Notes: generated by a model from the sequence alone, not told the origin. A stretch of 64,000 nucleotides of DNA from UMGS1696 sp964430105 (GCA_964430105.1 CAYSEF010000001.1:1-64000); one strand, 5' to 3'; numbered from the stretch's first letter, positions 25,403 to 34,950 are shown. Numbers and translations: made by a program.

Positions 25403-25771
25403 AGTTATTCTCCTTTCGGTAAGACTAAGTATAGTTTTGCCGTATATTTTGTGTGTTAAGCATGGGAATTTTGGGAAATAATAAATCACGAAAATCAAGC
25501 GATTTTTCGAGCATTTGCAGTAAATTTTTGAATTTCAAAGAAAATTTATTAAAAATATACAATTTTTGATGAAAATTTGCGCTAAAAATCTATTCTAATA
25601 TTGATTGTTTTGTGAAGATTTTTTGAGAAAAATGTGGTATAATTGTACGAGAAATAATTATAATTTTATTTCTGATGGATGAGGATTTTTTGGAAGTTAT
25701 TCTTGTCTGTCAAAAAAATTATTGAATAAGGCGTATGTCTTGTTCATACAAAAATATATTTGGAGGCAAAT
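25403..25771 (+). other. Intergenic region and oppA leader
   Basis: A very AT-rich gap of 369 bp with no gene visible. It holds the DUF378 upstream region, the extended -10 element at 25635-25643, and an oppA leader of about 120 nt with a small hairpin GAAATAA/TTATTTC near 25651-25672. No riboswitch class was recognised. Confidence 0.5.
25635..25643 (+). promoter_or_regulatory. Extended -10 promoter of the opp operon
   Basis: TGGTATAAT (25635-25643) is an extended -10 element. No good -35 box at 17 bp, which is usual for this class. Confidence 0.55.
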
Positions 25772-28291
25772 ATGAAAAAGACTGTAGCAATGTTGCTTGC
25801 TCTTCTGATGTGCGGAAGCGTTCTCGCCGGCTGTAATCAGAATAACAGCGACGAAACTACCGGAACCGGAACAAACGGTGGCACAGTTGATGGTTCTACT
25901 GATGTAGAAGGCGGAGAAGCGGCAGCTCCTGCAACCTATACCATGAACAGCGCTACAACTGCTCTCGGTACCAACTGGAACCCCCATACTTGGGAAACAA
26001 ATGCCGATGACTCTATCCTTGGCTACCTTTCTTCTCCCTTCTGCACCATGTCCATTCTGGACTCTGAAAACGGTGTTTACCAGTGGGTTTATGAAATGGC
26101 TACTTCTATCACAGACGTAACTAAGGATCATCAGGATGACCTCACCAAGTACGGTGTAACTCTTCAGTCCGATAAGACTGCTGAAACTACCGAAGCAGGT
26201 TATGTATTTGAAATCGCACTCAATCCCAATGCTAAGTGGCAGGATGGCACCGTAATCAATGCGGATAGCTATATCTACTCCATGCAGCAGCTCCTTAACC
26301 CTGATATGAAGAACTACCGTGCAAACCTTTATATTGCAGGTGAATCTGCTCTTGCCGGTGCAGAAGCTTACTATTATGCAGGCTCTACCGCATGGCTTGA
26401 CGCTCAGGGCGCTTATGCTGTTGCTGATCTCGTAAAGGCTGAAGACGGCACTTACACTGCTGCTGACGGCACTGTTGTTAAGATCGCTACAAAGTCTGCT
26501 CTTGCATGGCTCGGCGGAAATTCTCTTGACGCTTATGTAAACGCATACGGCGATGCATATTTCGGTGTTGATGCATATAATAGCCTTGTTGCTCTTGCTG
26601 ATGCTAGTGGTTATGTTGCAGTTACAGATGAAACTCTCGGCTACCTCGTTGGTGTTATCACCGCTGTTCCGGCTTGGGGCGAAACTGAAGCTGAAGCTAA
26701 TCAGTACTTCGTATATGGCAAGGAATATCCTGCAGCTACTTATGATACAGTAGGTTGCTATAAGGTTGACGATTACACAATCCGTTATGTAACACAGACC
26801 TATATCGATATCAACTACTTCCTCACTTCCTGCACAGATACATGGCTCGTTTATGAATCTCTGTATGAAGCAGGTAAGGATACCACAGGCGCACTTCTTA
26901 CCACAAACTATGGTACTTCCATTGAAACTTCCATGTCCTATGGTCCTTATAAGCTCGAATCTCTCCAGGCTGACCGTCAGGTTGTGTTCACTCAGAACGA
27001 AAACTGGTACGGTTGGGAAAAGCAGGCTGACGGTTCTCTCATCTCCTACACCAACTTCGAAGTTGATGGTCAGAAGGTACAGCAGTATCAGACCACTAAG
27101 ATCGTTATCGACGTTATGGAAGAATCTGCTATGAAGCAGGCATTCCTTAAGGGTCAGCTTTCCGATTGGTCTCCTTCCGCTGAAGAACTTACCGCTTATG
27201 CAACCTCCGACCAGCTCTATAAGGTTGATGAAACCTATACAATGTCCTTCTTCTTCAACACCAATGTTGATGCTCTTAAGGAAATGGACAACTCTAAGGG
27301 TAATACCAATTCTGTAGTTCTCTCTAACGATAACTTCCGTAAGGCATTCTCCCTTTCTATCGACCGTGCTGAATTCGTAACTGCTACTCCCGGTTATAAG
27401 CCCGCGTTCGCTCTTATGAACAACCTCTACTTCTATGATGTTTATAACGATCCGAACTCCTCTTACCGTGGTTCCGATGAAGCTAAGCAGGCTATCACAA
27501 ACCTTTATAACGTTGAATACGGTGAAGGCACAGCTTATGCTACTCTCGATGCAGCACACGATTCCATCACAGGTTACAACCTCACTGAAGCTAAAGAACT
27601 CATGAAGACAGCTTGCGACGAACTCGTAGCAGCAGGTCTTTACAACGCAGGTGAAGATATTGTTATCCGTATCGGTTGGGCAAAGGGCTCCATCCAGTCT
27701 TCCGATAACAACCAGCTCGCACTTATCAATAAGTTCATGAACGCTGCTGTAGAAGGCTCCGGATTCGGTAAGGTAACCTTCGAAGCTATCGGTAACATCG
27801 AAGACCGTTATGGCGATGTATCCGGTGGTGAATATGCTATCGGTTACGGTGCATGGGGTGGCGCTGCGTTCTATCCTTTCAGAAACCTTCAGGTTTATTG
27901 CGATACCGACCAGTATGATATCAACGAAGCAGCTTGTTGGGATCCCGCTACAGAAACTCTTACCCTTACTGTTAACGGCGAAGATGTAACCATGTCCTGG
28001 AAGGATTGGTCTAACGCCCTCATCGGTACCGGTAAGTTCTCTGAAGCTGACAACAAGACTAAGCTCGCTATTACCGCACAGCTCGAAGAACTCTACCTCA
28101 AGAAGTATTACAGAATTCCTCTTTGTGGCACCACTTCCTGCTTCCTTATGTCTTATAAGAACAGCTACTATACTGAAGAATACAACATCATGTATGATTT
28201 CGGTGGTCTGCGTCTCATGAAGTATAACTACAATGATGCTGAATGGGCAGAATTTGTAGCTGAACAGAACGGTACCCTCAGCTACGAATAA
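25772..28291 (+). CDS. Peptide ABC transporter substrate-binding lipoprotein (OppA-like), oversized
   Basis: Extracellular solute-binding protein of family 5, tethered as a lipoprotein. The signal peptide MKKTVAMLLALLMCGSVLAGC gives lipidation at C21. A Thr/Gly/Asp-rich linker (about 24-50) follows, then the binding domain with YVFEIALNPNAKWQDGT near 140 and FRKAFSLSIDRAEF near 530. At 839 residues it is far longer than the usual 520-600, with additional sequence around residues 200-300. GGAGG before the ATG at 25772 fixes the start. Codon choice is strongly biased (CTC, TTC, AAC, TAC), as in highly expressed genes. First gene of an operon with two permeases and two ATPases. Confidence 0.92.
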   Translation: MKKTVAMLLALLMCGSVLAGCNQNNSDETTGTGTNGGTVDGSTDVEGGEAAAPATYTMNSATTALGTNWNPHTWETNADDSILGYLSSPFCTMSILDSENGVYQWVYEMATSITDVTKDHQDDLTKYGVTLQSDKTAETTEAGYVFEIALNPNAKWQDGTVINADSYIYSMQQLLNPDMKNYRANLYIAGESALAGAEAYYYAGSTAWLDAQGAYAVADLVKAEDGTYTAADGTVVKIATKSALAWLGGNSLDAYVNAYGDAYFGVDAYNSLVALADASGYVAVTDETLGYLVGVITAVPAWGETEAEANQYFVYGKEYPAATYDTVGCYKVDDYTIRYVTQTYIDINYFLTSCTDTWLVYESLYEAGKDTTGALLTTNYGTSIETSMSYGPYKLESLQADRQVVFTQNENWYGWEKQADGSLISYTNFEVDGQKVQQYQTTKIVIDVMEESAMKQAFLKGQLSDWSPSAEELTAYATSDQLYKVDETYTMSFFFNTNVDALKEMDNSKGNTNSVVLSNDNFRKAFSLSIDRAEFVTATPGYKPAFALMNNLYFYDVYNDPNSSYRGSDEAKQAITNLYNVEYGEGTAYATLDAAHDSITGYNLTEAKELMKTACDELVAAGLYNAGEDIVIRIGWAKGSIQSSDNNQLALINKFMNAAVEGSGFGKVTFEAIGNIEDRYGDVSGGEYAIGYGAWGGAAFYPFRNLQVYCDTDQYDINEAACWDPATETLTLTVNGEDVTMSWKDWSNALIGTGKFSEADNKTKLAITAQLEELYLKKYYRIPLCGTTSCFLMSYKNSYYTEEYNIMYDFGGLRLMKYNYNDAEWAEFVAEQNGTLSYE

Positions 28292-28320
28292 TACTTGAGT
28301 TAAACTAAACTATTGCGATG

Positions 28321-28360
28321 TTCACTTGGCAGGTGGAGGTAATCTCTTCCTGCCTTGTGA
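28321..28360 (+). other. Stable stem-loop after oppA
   Basis: TCACTTGGCAGG (28322-28333) pairs with CCTGCCTTGTGA (28349-28360), with two T-T mismatches. There is no T run, so it more likely stabilises the oppA end of the mRNA or causes partial termination. Confidence 0.65.
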
Positions 28361-28386
28361 TATATTTAAGCTGTTTACCGCGTCTG

Positions 28387-28420
28387 CATCAAAAATTCGC
28401 ATTTTAACGGATTTTTGATG
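28387..28420 (+). other. Second stem-loop in the oppA-oppB gap
   Basis: CATCAAAAATTCG (28387-28399) pairs with CGGATTTTTGATG (28408-28420) with one wobble pair. The second arm has five Ts, so a weak terminator/attenuator is possible. Confidence 0.55.
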
Positions 28421-28456
28421 AGGACTTCGGATAAGATGTCTATAAGGAGACAAGTT

Positions 28457-29419
28457 ATGACCAAATATGTTATAAAAAGAGTGCTGCTGATGATGCTGAC
28501 GCTTTTCGTGATCATAACGATCTGCTTCATGCTCATCCGTATGCTTCCGAGAGAATTACCGCAGGATAAAAATCTGCAGGCTGTTATTAGTGCAAGATGG
28601 GAAGCACTTGGATATAACGAGCCATTGCTAATACAATTTGGGATATATCTGAAAAATATCTTTACTGAATGGGATTTCGGTACCTCATGGTATATCGCTT
28701 TCCGTCAGCCGGCTTGGAATGTTCTTTTGGATAGACTTCTCCCAACGGTTCTCGTTAACCTCTATTCATTTATTTTATCTATTCCTTTCGGTATTCTGCT
28801 TGGTATTTTCTCTGCTATTAAGAAAAATAAGTGGCAGGACCAGCTGATAAGTACGCTTGTAATGGTTGGTATTTCTGTACCATCCTACGTTTACGGCTTC
28901 CTTGTACAGTATTGCCTGTACTTTAAGCTCGATTTGTTCCCGCTTACCGTTTCATCTCTTGCAGATGCAGGTGGTTCGTGGACTTCATGGGCAATGTTCT
29001 ACAGTATGATTCCTGCTGTTATTGCGCTTTCGTTCAGCCAGATCGCAGGTCTCTGTCGTTTCACCCGTGCCGAGCTTACCGAAACTCTCACCTCTGACTA
29101 TATGTTGCTTGCAAGAACAAAGGGTCTTACCCGTTCACAGGCGACAGTTCGTCATGCCCTTAAAAACGCTATGGTTCCGATCCTTCCGATGATCATTTCT
29201 ACCTTTATTTCTATACTTTCCGGTTCTATGGTCATTGAAAGAATTTTCGCAGTACCCGGCGTTGGACAGCTGTATATTAAATCTATCCAGCTTCTTGACT
29301 ATGATGTATTTATGCTCGATACGATTTTCTATACCTTTGTCGGACTTCTCGCAGGTATCGTTGTTGACATCAGCTACGGATTTATCGATCCGAGAATCAG
29401 AATGGGGCAGAAGAAATGA
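28457..29419 (+). CDS. Oligopeptide ABC transporter permease (OppB-like)
   Basis: Inner-membrane permease of 320 residues with six helices and the usual OppB N-terminal segment (KYVIKRVLLMMLTLFVI) and a periplasmic-type loop. The coupling EAA-like region RTKGLTRSQATVRHALKNAM sits near residue 220, followed by PGVGQLYIKSIQLLDYDVF. The ATG at 28457 has AAGGAGACAAGTT upstream; earlier in-frame ATGs lack one. Its stop overlaps the oppC start by 4 bp. Forms the channel with the OppC-like protein. Confidence 0.92.
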   Translation: MTKYVIKRVLLMMLTLFVIITICFMLIRMLPRELPQDKNLQAVISARWEALGYNEPLLIQFGIYLKNIFTEWDFGTSWYIAFRQPAWNVLLDRLLPTVLVNLYSFILSIPFGILLGIFSAIKKNKWQDQLISTLVMVGISVPSYVYGFLVQYCLYFKLDLFPLTVSSLADAGGSWTSWAMFYSMIPAVIALSFSQIAGLCRFTRAELTETLTSDYMLLARTKGLTRSQATVRHALKNAMVPILPMIISTFISILSGSMVIERIFAVPGVGQLYIKSIQLLDYDVFMLDTIFYTFVGLLAGIVVDISYGFIDPRIRMGQKK

Positions 29420-30999
29420 TGAACAAAAAAATAAATATTGATAATATTTCGGCTGACAAGTTTGAATTTGTCAACCACGGCGAACGTATCTCCGATAAGA
29501 AGTTTGACGATAAACCAATCGGATATTTTAAGGATGCTTGGATACGTTTCCGTAAGAATAAAGGCTCTATCGTAGCTGCTATTATCATCCTTGTTATCGT
29601 GCTGTATGCATTTGCCGCACCTTTGCTCATCAGTAATTATGATAGCACATTTATGGATGTATTCTATGCGAAAAAACCACCGCGTAATATCCTTCTGTCA
29701 CACATTGGTATTGCCGATGGTTCAACATCTCGTGACTTCGCTGATAAAGGTCTTATCAAAGCTGTATCTATTGGTATGGCTGCTGAAGATCGCGACGGAA
29801 CAGGCAAAGTGACTCTCGAAGAAGGTATGGAAAGCTATTACCAGCCTATCGTTGAGATCGGAAATAGCTATGAAATCACTGAAATTCGCGGTGCAAAGCC
29901 TAAAACAATGTATGAAGCACGCATCGATAACTATCTCGAAGTCGGTTTCCTTTACAGAAGCATTGAACAGTCTGAATATCAGAAGATCGTTGATTGGCAG
30001 AACGAAACCGGTAAGCAGGTTCTGTATCCGCTGATCGCTAATAACGAGTATAACACCGATGCAAACGATGCTAATAACTGGTATAAGACTAAGAAGGGTG
30101 CTCCTATCTATATCAATGAAAATGGTAAAGAAAAGGAAATCTCCTTTGGTGAAGGCATGGTTCTTGAGGATAACTATAAGCGTGATGCTGATGGAAATCC
30201 GATTTATTATGAGTATACCGGCGGTGGTACTGTCGATACTGCTCAGTATAAAGTTCGTGTACTTTATTATAATTTCTACACCTACCGTAATGGATTTGAG
30301 CCTGAATATATCTTCGGAACAGATAGCCAGGGTTACGACCTTGCGCTCCGTCTTGCAGGTGGTATAAGACTCTCACTTCTTGTTGCTGTTTGTGTATCCG
30401 CTATCAACCTTACACTTGGCGCATTCTATGGTGCAGTTGAAGGCTATTACGGCGGTACTCTTGATATCGTTATGGAAAGAATTGCCGATATTCTGAGTGG
30501 CGTTCCGTTTATGGTTGTTGCTACATTGTTCCAGATGCACCTTGCCGCAAAGGTTGGCGTAGTACCCAGTCTATTGTTTGCGTTCGTGCTTACAGGATGG
30601 ATTGGTATGGCAAGCCGTACAAGAACACAGTTCTATCGTTTCAAAAGTCAGGAGTACGTTATCGCTGCGAGAACTCTCGGTGCAAGCGATATGCGTATAA
30701 TTTGGAAACACATCTTCCCGAACTCTCTTGGTACTATCATTACAGGCACAGTGCTTGTTATCCCCGGCGTTATTAACAGTGAAAGTATGCTTTCATACCT
30801 TGGTATCGTAAAGCTTGGTGGAACTGAGACAACTTCTCTCGGTACACTTCTTTCTGACGCAAATAGCCTTTGGACGACATATCCTCACCTTATGATTTTC
30901 CCGGCGTTGATTCTGTCACTCCTTATGATTTGCTTCAACCTGTTCGGTAACGGTCTTCGTGACGCATTCAACCCGTCGCTTCGTGGTGTGGAGGATTAA
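29416..30999 (+). CDS. Oligopeptide ABC transporter permease (OppC-like) with large inserted loop
   Basis: Permease of 527 residues; OppC proteins are usually about 300. After the first membrane helix (about 51-71) comes a hydrophilic region of about 220 residues (75-296) instead of the normal 40 or so. Then FGTDSQGYDLALRLAGGIRL resumes the canonical sequence (usually FGTDxxGRD), followed by five helices and the coupling segment RTLGASDMRIIWKHIFPNSL. The insertion lies where the extracytoplasmic loop is, so it would face the binding protein. It contains no recognised domain. ATGA overlap with oppB. No terminator before the next ATPase gene. Confidence 0.88.
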   Translation: MMNKKINIDNISADKFEFVNHGERISDKKFDDKPIGYFKDAWIRFRKNKGSIVAAIIILVIVLYAFAAPLLISNYDSTFMDVFYAKKPPRNILLSHIGIADGSTSRDFADKGLIKAVSIGMAAEDRDGTGKVTLEEGMESYYQPIVEIGNSYEITEIRGAKPKTMYEARIDNYLEVGFLYRSIEQSEYQKIVDWQNETGKQVLYPLIANNEYNTDANDANNWYKTKKGAPIYINENGKEKEISFGEGMVLEDNYKRDADGNPIYYEYTGGGTVDTAQYKVRVLYYNFYTYRNGFEPEYIFGTDSQGYDLALRLAGGIRLSLLVAVCVSAINLTLGAFYGAVEGYYGGTLDIVMERIADILSGVPFMVVATLFQMHLAAKVGVVPSLLFAFVLTGWIGMASRTRTQFYRFKSQEYVIAARTLGASDMRIIWKHIFPNSLGTIITGTVLVIPGVINSESMLSYLGIVKLGGTETTSLGTLLSDANSLWTTYPHLMIFPALILSLLMICFNLFGNGLRDAFNPSLRGVED

Positions 31000-31115
31000 G
31001 CGTGAAAGATAATATGCAATTTAGTGCAAAAGCATGGCTTCGTTCATGTGAAAAAATCTGCATCGTCTCCTGCGATATTAATACTTTTAAGATTTGATGA
31101 TAGGAGGAAAATGAA

Positions 31116-33275
31116 GTGGATAACGTATTAGAAGTAAAAAACTTAAAAATATCCTTCCGAACCTCCGGTGGTACGCTTAAAGCAGTTCGTGATATTTCAT
31201 TCAACCTTGAAAGAGGTAAAACTCTTGCTATAGTTGGTGAATCAGGTTCGGGTAAATCAGTAACATCTAAAGCTATTCTTGGAATTCTTGCCGGTAACTC
31301 CATAATTGAGGGTGGCGAGATACTTTATGATGGCAAGGATCTGCTCAAAATCAGCGAAGAGGAAATGTGCAAGATTCGCGGTGACAGAATTTCAATGATC
31401 TTCCAGGATCCGCTGTCTTCACTGAATCCTATTGTAAAGATAGGTAAGCAGATCACAGAAGCAATGCTTCTTAAGAATAAGGGAAATCGCAGTGCAGCAA
31501 GAAAGGATTTTAATAAAACTCTTGCTATACTCAAGGAAAACATTATTGCAGCCGGTGGAGATTCCGCAAAGGTTTCTGAGATGATCACAACCTTCGATAA
31601 GTTCAATATCGAAGCTATAGGTCTGGAAAATGACTACAATAATGCGTTCGCAGCAGCTGAAGGTCTTCTTTCCGATATGGATGAGTTTATCTTCCTTACC
31701 GGTAAAAAGCAGAATGTTGACGTAAAAGGCGAACTCGGTGAATTTATTTCAACTCTGAAGGCAGTAAAAAATCCTTTCCTTACCAATTCTTATGACAGCG
31801 AGATCGATAAAATCGCAGACGAGCTGAAATCTGCAAGAGATAGCTATGTAAAATCTTCGGAAAATGCTGAGCTTCCTGCAAATATTAAAGCTGTTCTTGA
31901 AAAAGTCGAAAAGCTTCTGGCTGAGATAACATCGCAGACTCGTCCTAATTTCTTCAGAATCGGATACTATAAGTTAAAGAATCCAAATGAAGATATTAGC
32001 TCTATGGAAATCGAAAAGCTTAACGAAATGACTCTTGCTTACCTCAACGATAACTTCATGAACGAGTTCCTCGGAATGGTTGAGAGCGGAATGAAGTATT
32101 CGTATGATAAGGCGCTTGAAAAAAAGAAGGCTGTTATTGCAGACCTCAAAGTAGCCAGAGATTTTTATAGAGAAGGCAATTACGATAAGGCTTCCGCACA
32201 CGCAAAGTGCAGGGAAGTGGCTGCAAAGGTTGAAGATTCTATCGACCGACTTGAAATCGTGAAGGATAGTATGATGTATACCTTCCGAAGCAGTCTTGCC
32301 GGTTCAATCGATAAATACTTCACCGCTAAGGTTCGCAATCCTAAGGAAGAAGCACGATTTGATAAGCAGTCTAAAAAGCGTGATGCCCTTATCGCAAAAG
32401 GAAAGAATGTCGACTGGAAGGTTGTTCCAAAGCTTGTTTATGACCTTGATGAATTGAAGGAAGATGTAGTTACAGTTACCGATCGTATTATCGAGAGATA
32501 TCAGAACTATATTTCTGCATCAGATTCAGTTGATTTCCATGCACGCAGCATCGAGCTTATCGACTACTTTAAGTCAAAAGCATCAGAGGTTGTGTATAAG
32601 GTCACAAAGAAAATGGCAAAGGAAAAGGCAATCAAGCTTATGGAGGAGGTAGGTATTCCCGAACCTCACATTCGTTATTACCAGTATCCTTTTGAATTCT
32701 CCGGCGGTATGAGACAGCGTATAGTTATCGCTATCGCACTTGCTGCTAACCCGGATATCCTTATTTGTGACGAACCTACTACTGCGCTTGACGTAACAAT
32801 TCAGGCACAGATACTTGAGTTGATAAATAAATTGAAGGAAGAAAGAAACCTTTCCGTAATCTTTATCACTCATGACCTTGGTGTTGTTGCTAATATGGCA
32901 GACGAAATTGCAGTTATGTATGCAGGTAAGATCGTAGAATATGGTACAGCAGATGACATTTTCTATGATCCTCGTCATCCGTATACATGGGCGTTGCTTT
33001 CCTCTATGCCTGACCTTGATACAAAGGAAAAGCTTGATGCAATCCCCGGTACACCACCGAATATGATATATCCTCCCGAAGGAGATGCATTTGCAGATCG
33101 TAATAAGTACGCAATGAAGATTGATTTCGAGGCACAGCCACCGCAATTTGAGGTTTCGGATACACACTGGGCTGCTACATGGTTGTTGCATCCTAATGCA
33201 CCGAAGGTTGAACCGCCGAGAATCATCACCGACCGTATTGAGAGAATGAAAAAAGCAGGAGGAATTGACGCATGA
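31116..33275 (+). CDS. Oligopeptide ABC transporter ATPase (OppD-like) with about 380-residue insertion
   Basis: ATP-binding subunit of 719 residues, about twice normal. Walker A GESGSGKS (41-48) and Q-loop MIFQDPLSSLNP (94-105) are canonical. Then about residues 118-500 are a charged, mostly helical insertion rich in K, E and A, before the normal sequence resumes at KAIKLMEEVGIPEPH, signature FSGGMRQR (528-535), Walker B ILICDEPTTALD and H-loop FITHDLGVV. The Opp C-terminal region with HPYTWALLSSMP and PGTPPNM follows; its usual cysteines are not conserved. GTG start with AGGAGG at 31103-31108. Overlaps oppF by 4 bp. Confidence 0.9.
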   Translation: MDNVLEVKNLKISFRTSGGTLKAVRDISFNLERGKTLAIVGESGSGKSVTSKAILGILAGNSIIEGGEILYDGKDLLKISEEEMCKIRGDRISMIFQDPLSSLNPIVKIGKQITEAMLLKNKGNRSAARKDFNKTLAILKENIIAAGGDSAKVSEMITTFDKFNIEAIGLENDYNNAFAAAEGLLSDMDEFIFLTGKKQNVDVKGELGEFISTLKAVKNPFLTNSYDSEIDKIADELKSARDSYVKSSENAELPANIKAVLEKVEKLLAEITSQTRPNFFRIGYYKLKNPNEDISSMEIEKLNEMTLAYLNDNFMNEFLGMVESGMKYSYDKALEKKKAVIADLKVARDFYREGNYDKASAHAKCREVAAKVEDSIDRLEIVKDSMMYTFRSSLAGSIDKYFTAKVRNPKEEARFDKQSKKRDALIAKGKNVDWKVVPKLVYDLDELKEDVVTVTDRIIERYQNYISASDSVDFHARSIELIDYFKSKASEVVYKVTKKMAKEKAIKLMEEVGIPEPHIRYYQYPFEFSGGMRQRIVIAIALAANPDILICDEPTTALDVTIQAQILELINKLKEERNLSVIFITHDLGVVANMADEIAVMYAGKIVEYGTADDIFYDPRHPYTWALLSSMPDLDTKEKLDAIPGTPPNMIYPPEGDAFADRNKYAMKIDFEAQPPQFEVSDTHWAATWLLHPNAPKVEPPRIITDRIERMKKAGGIDA

Positions 33276-34492
33276 GTTTAAACGAAAATAGCGAAGTTTT
33301 GCTGCGAGTCGAAAACCTCTGCCAGTATTTCAAAATGGGCGACAAAGAGCTGAAAGCTGTCGATAATGTATCGTTCGATGTTAAAAAAGGCGAAGTTTTC
33401 GGTCTTGTAGGCGAATCAGGCTGTGGTAAAACCACCACTGGTCGTTCAATCATCAAAATCTATGATATAACATCAGGTAGCATTTACTTTAAAGGTCAGC
33501 GTATCTGTGCAGGTACAAGATCATATAAAGAGGCTATTAAATCTGCAAAGAAAGAGCTTGATGAACTAAATAAAAACGGTGGCAGTGCCGAAAGAAAAGC
33601 TGAGCTTGAAAAAATTATCGCAGAAAATAAAGAAGCGATTAAATCAGCTAAGTTCGATCATCTTCATTCCGATAGAGAATACGCAAAATCTCTCGTAGCG
33701 AAGCTCGATGAAGAATATAAGCCTAAGCTTGAAAAAGCGGCAAATAATCCCACTGAGCTTGCAGAACTTAAAAAGAAGTACAACGATGAACTGAGAATAG
33801 CGAAAAAGACACGTCTTATCACAAAGATACAGATGATCTTCCAGGACCCGATTGCTTCTCTCAACCCTCGTATGACTGTTCGTGAAATCATTTCTGAAGG
33901 TCTTGTAATTAACGGTATTCGAGATCAGGAATATATTGACGAAAAAGTATATGAGATTCTTGAGCTTGTAGGCTTGGTGCGTGAACACGCAGGTCGTTAT
34001 CCTCACGAATTCTCTGGTGGTCAGCGTCAGCGAATCGGTATAGCACGTTCTGTAATTATGCGTCCCGATCTGCTCATCGCCGACGAACCTATATCTGCAC
34101 TTGACGTTTCGATTCAGGCGCAGGTAATCAACCTTCTCAATGAGCTTCGTGAACGTCTCGGACTCACAATACTCTTTATCGCTCATGACTTGTCAGTTGT
34201 AAAGTATTTCTCTGACAGAATCGGTGTTATGTATTTTGGTAAAATGGTAGAGCTTGCACCGTCAGATGAACTGTTCGAGCATCCTCTGCACCCATATACA
34301 CGCTCACTTCTTTCTGCAATTCCTTTGCCTGACCCAAGAGCTGAGAAAAAGCGTACAAGAATAACTTATAATTCGCTTGCCGAACATGATTATAGTACCG
34401 ATCTTCCTTCAATGCGTGAAATTACACCAGGTCACTTTGTCTACTGCAATGATGCGGAAGAAGCACGTTATAAGAAGGAACTCGGACTGTGA
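33272..34492 (+). CDS. Oligopeptide ABC transporter ATPase (OppF-like) with about 100-residue insertion
   Basis: ATP-binding subunit of 406 residues. Walker A GESGCGKTT (47-55), then an inserted, highly charged helical segment (about 81-183) before the Q-loop IQMIFQDPIASLNPR (Q191). The signature FSGGQRQR (about 247-254), Walker B LLIADEPISALD and H-loop FIAHDLSVV are canonical. The octapeptide KEAIKSAK occurs twice in the insertion (about 86 and 120). The insertion is on the Walker A side of the Q-loop, whereas in the OppD partner it is after the Q-loop. It ends with HPYTRSLLSAIPLPDP and no Cys cluster. Its stop overlaps the next gene. Confidence 0.92.
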   Translation: MSLNENSEVLLRVENLCQYFKMGDKELKAVDNVSFDVKKGEVFGLVGESGCGKTTTGRSIIKIYDITSGSIYFKGQRICAGTRSYKEAIKSAKKELDELNKNGGSAERKAELEKIIAENKEAIKSAKFDHLHSDREYAKSLVAKLDEEYKPKLEKAANNPTELAELKKKYNDELRIAKKTRLITKIQMIFQDPIASLNPRMTVREIISEGLVINGIRDQEYIDEKVYEILELVGLVREHAGRYPHEFSGGQRQRIGIARSVIMRPDLLIADEPISALDVSIQAQVINLLNELRERLGLTILFIAHDLSVVKYFSDRIGVMYFGKMVELAPSDELFEHPLHPYTRSLLSAIPLPDPRAEKKRTRITYNSLAEHDYSTDLPSMREITPGHFVYCNDAEEARYKKELGL

Positions 34493-34902
34493 AAAATCGA
34501 AGGACGAGCCTTATAAAATATGGAATAACTACCATAATAGGTGCAATCATGGTTTATGCAACCATAAGCTTGCACGGATATAGTCTTGCTGTGACTTTGG
34601 CTGATAAATACCGTATTTTGGCAGATGCATTCACAATTCCCGGCGTAGTGATAATGCTATGCGGAGTGCTTGTGGCAGTGTCAAATGAGGGAGCGTTCGA
34701 AGGCATATCGTATGCAATGAGCTATGCAATGAAAATGCTTATTCCCGGTATGGGAGCAAATAGGCATGAAAAATACGGTGATTATGTTGAACGAAAACGT
34801 GAAAAAGGTGGCGTAAAGGGCTACGGCTTCCTGTTCATCGTTGGAGGCGTTTTCATGATAATAGCACTTGTATTTATTGCACTGTTTTATTCCGTATATT
34901 AA
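34489..34902 (+). CDS. DUF3899-like small membrane protein
   Basis: Membrane protein of 137 residues with three hydrophobic segments (about 10-28, 43-63, 110-135). The block ADAFTIPGVVIMLCGVLVAVSNEGAF fits DUF3899, a family of unknown function (split here as ADAFTIPGVVIML and GVLVAVSNEGAF). The GTG start overlaps the oppF stop, so it is translationally coupled to the transporter operon. A GAAA-tetraloop terminator follows and closes the operon. A direct role in peptide uptake is not shown. Confidence 0.65.
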   Translation: MKNRRTSLIKYGITTIIGAIMVYATISLHGYSLAVTLADKYRILADAFTIPGVVIMLCGVLVAVSNEGAFEGISYAMSYAMKMLIPGMGANRHEKYGDYVERKREKGGVKGYGFLFIVGGVFMIIALVFIALFYSVY

Positions 34903-34911
34903 ACTTAAGAA

Positions 34912-34950
34912 AAGCATTTGTGTGAGAAATCACGCAGGTGCTTTTTTCTT
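34912..34950 (+). terminator. Terminator of the opp operon
   Basis: AGCATTTGTGTGA (34913-34925), GAAA loop, TCACGCAGGTGCT (34930-34942) paired with G-U wobbles, then a T run. Confidence 0.88.

Noticed and set aside
25403..25771. Riboswitch in the oppA leader
   Set aside because: The leader has only a small AT hairpin and no conserved motif of a known riboswitch class.
25697..27559. 620-codon open frame on the minus strand across oppA
   Set aside because: It mirrors the real oppA gene, whose strong codon bias leaves the opposite strand free of stops. The translation is cysteine- and serine-rich nonsense with no domain.
30999..31116. Small ORF between oppC and oppD
   Set aside because: No start with a ribosome site leads to a frame of useful length; the only strong AGGAGG serves the GTG of oppD.
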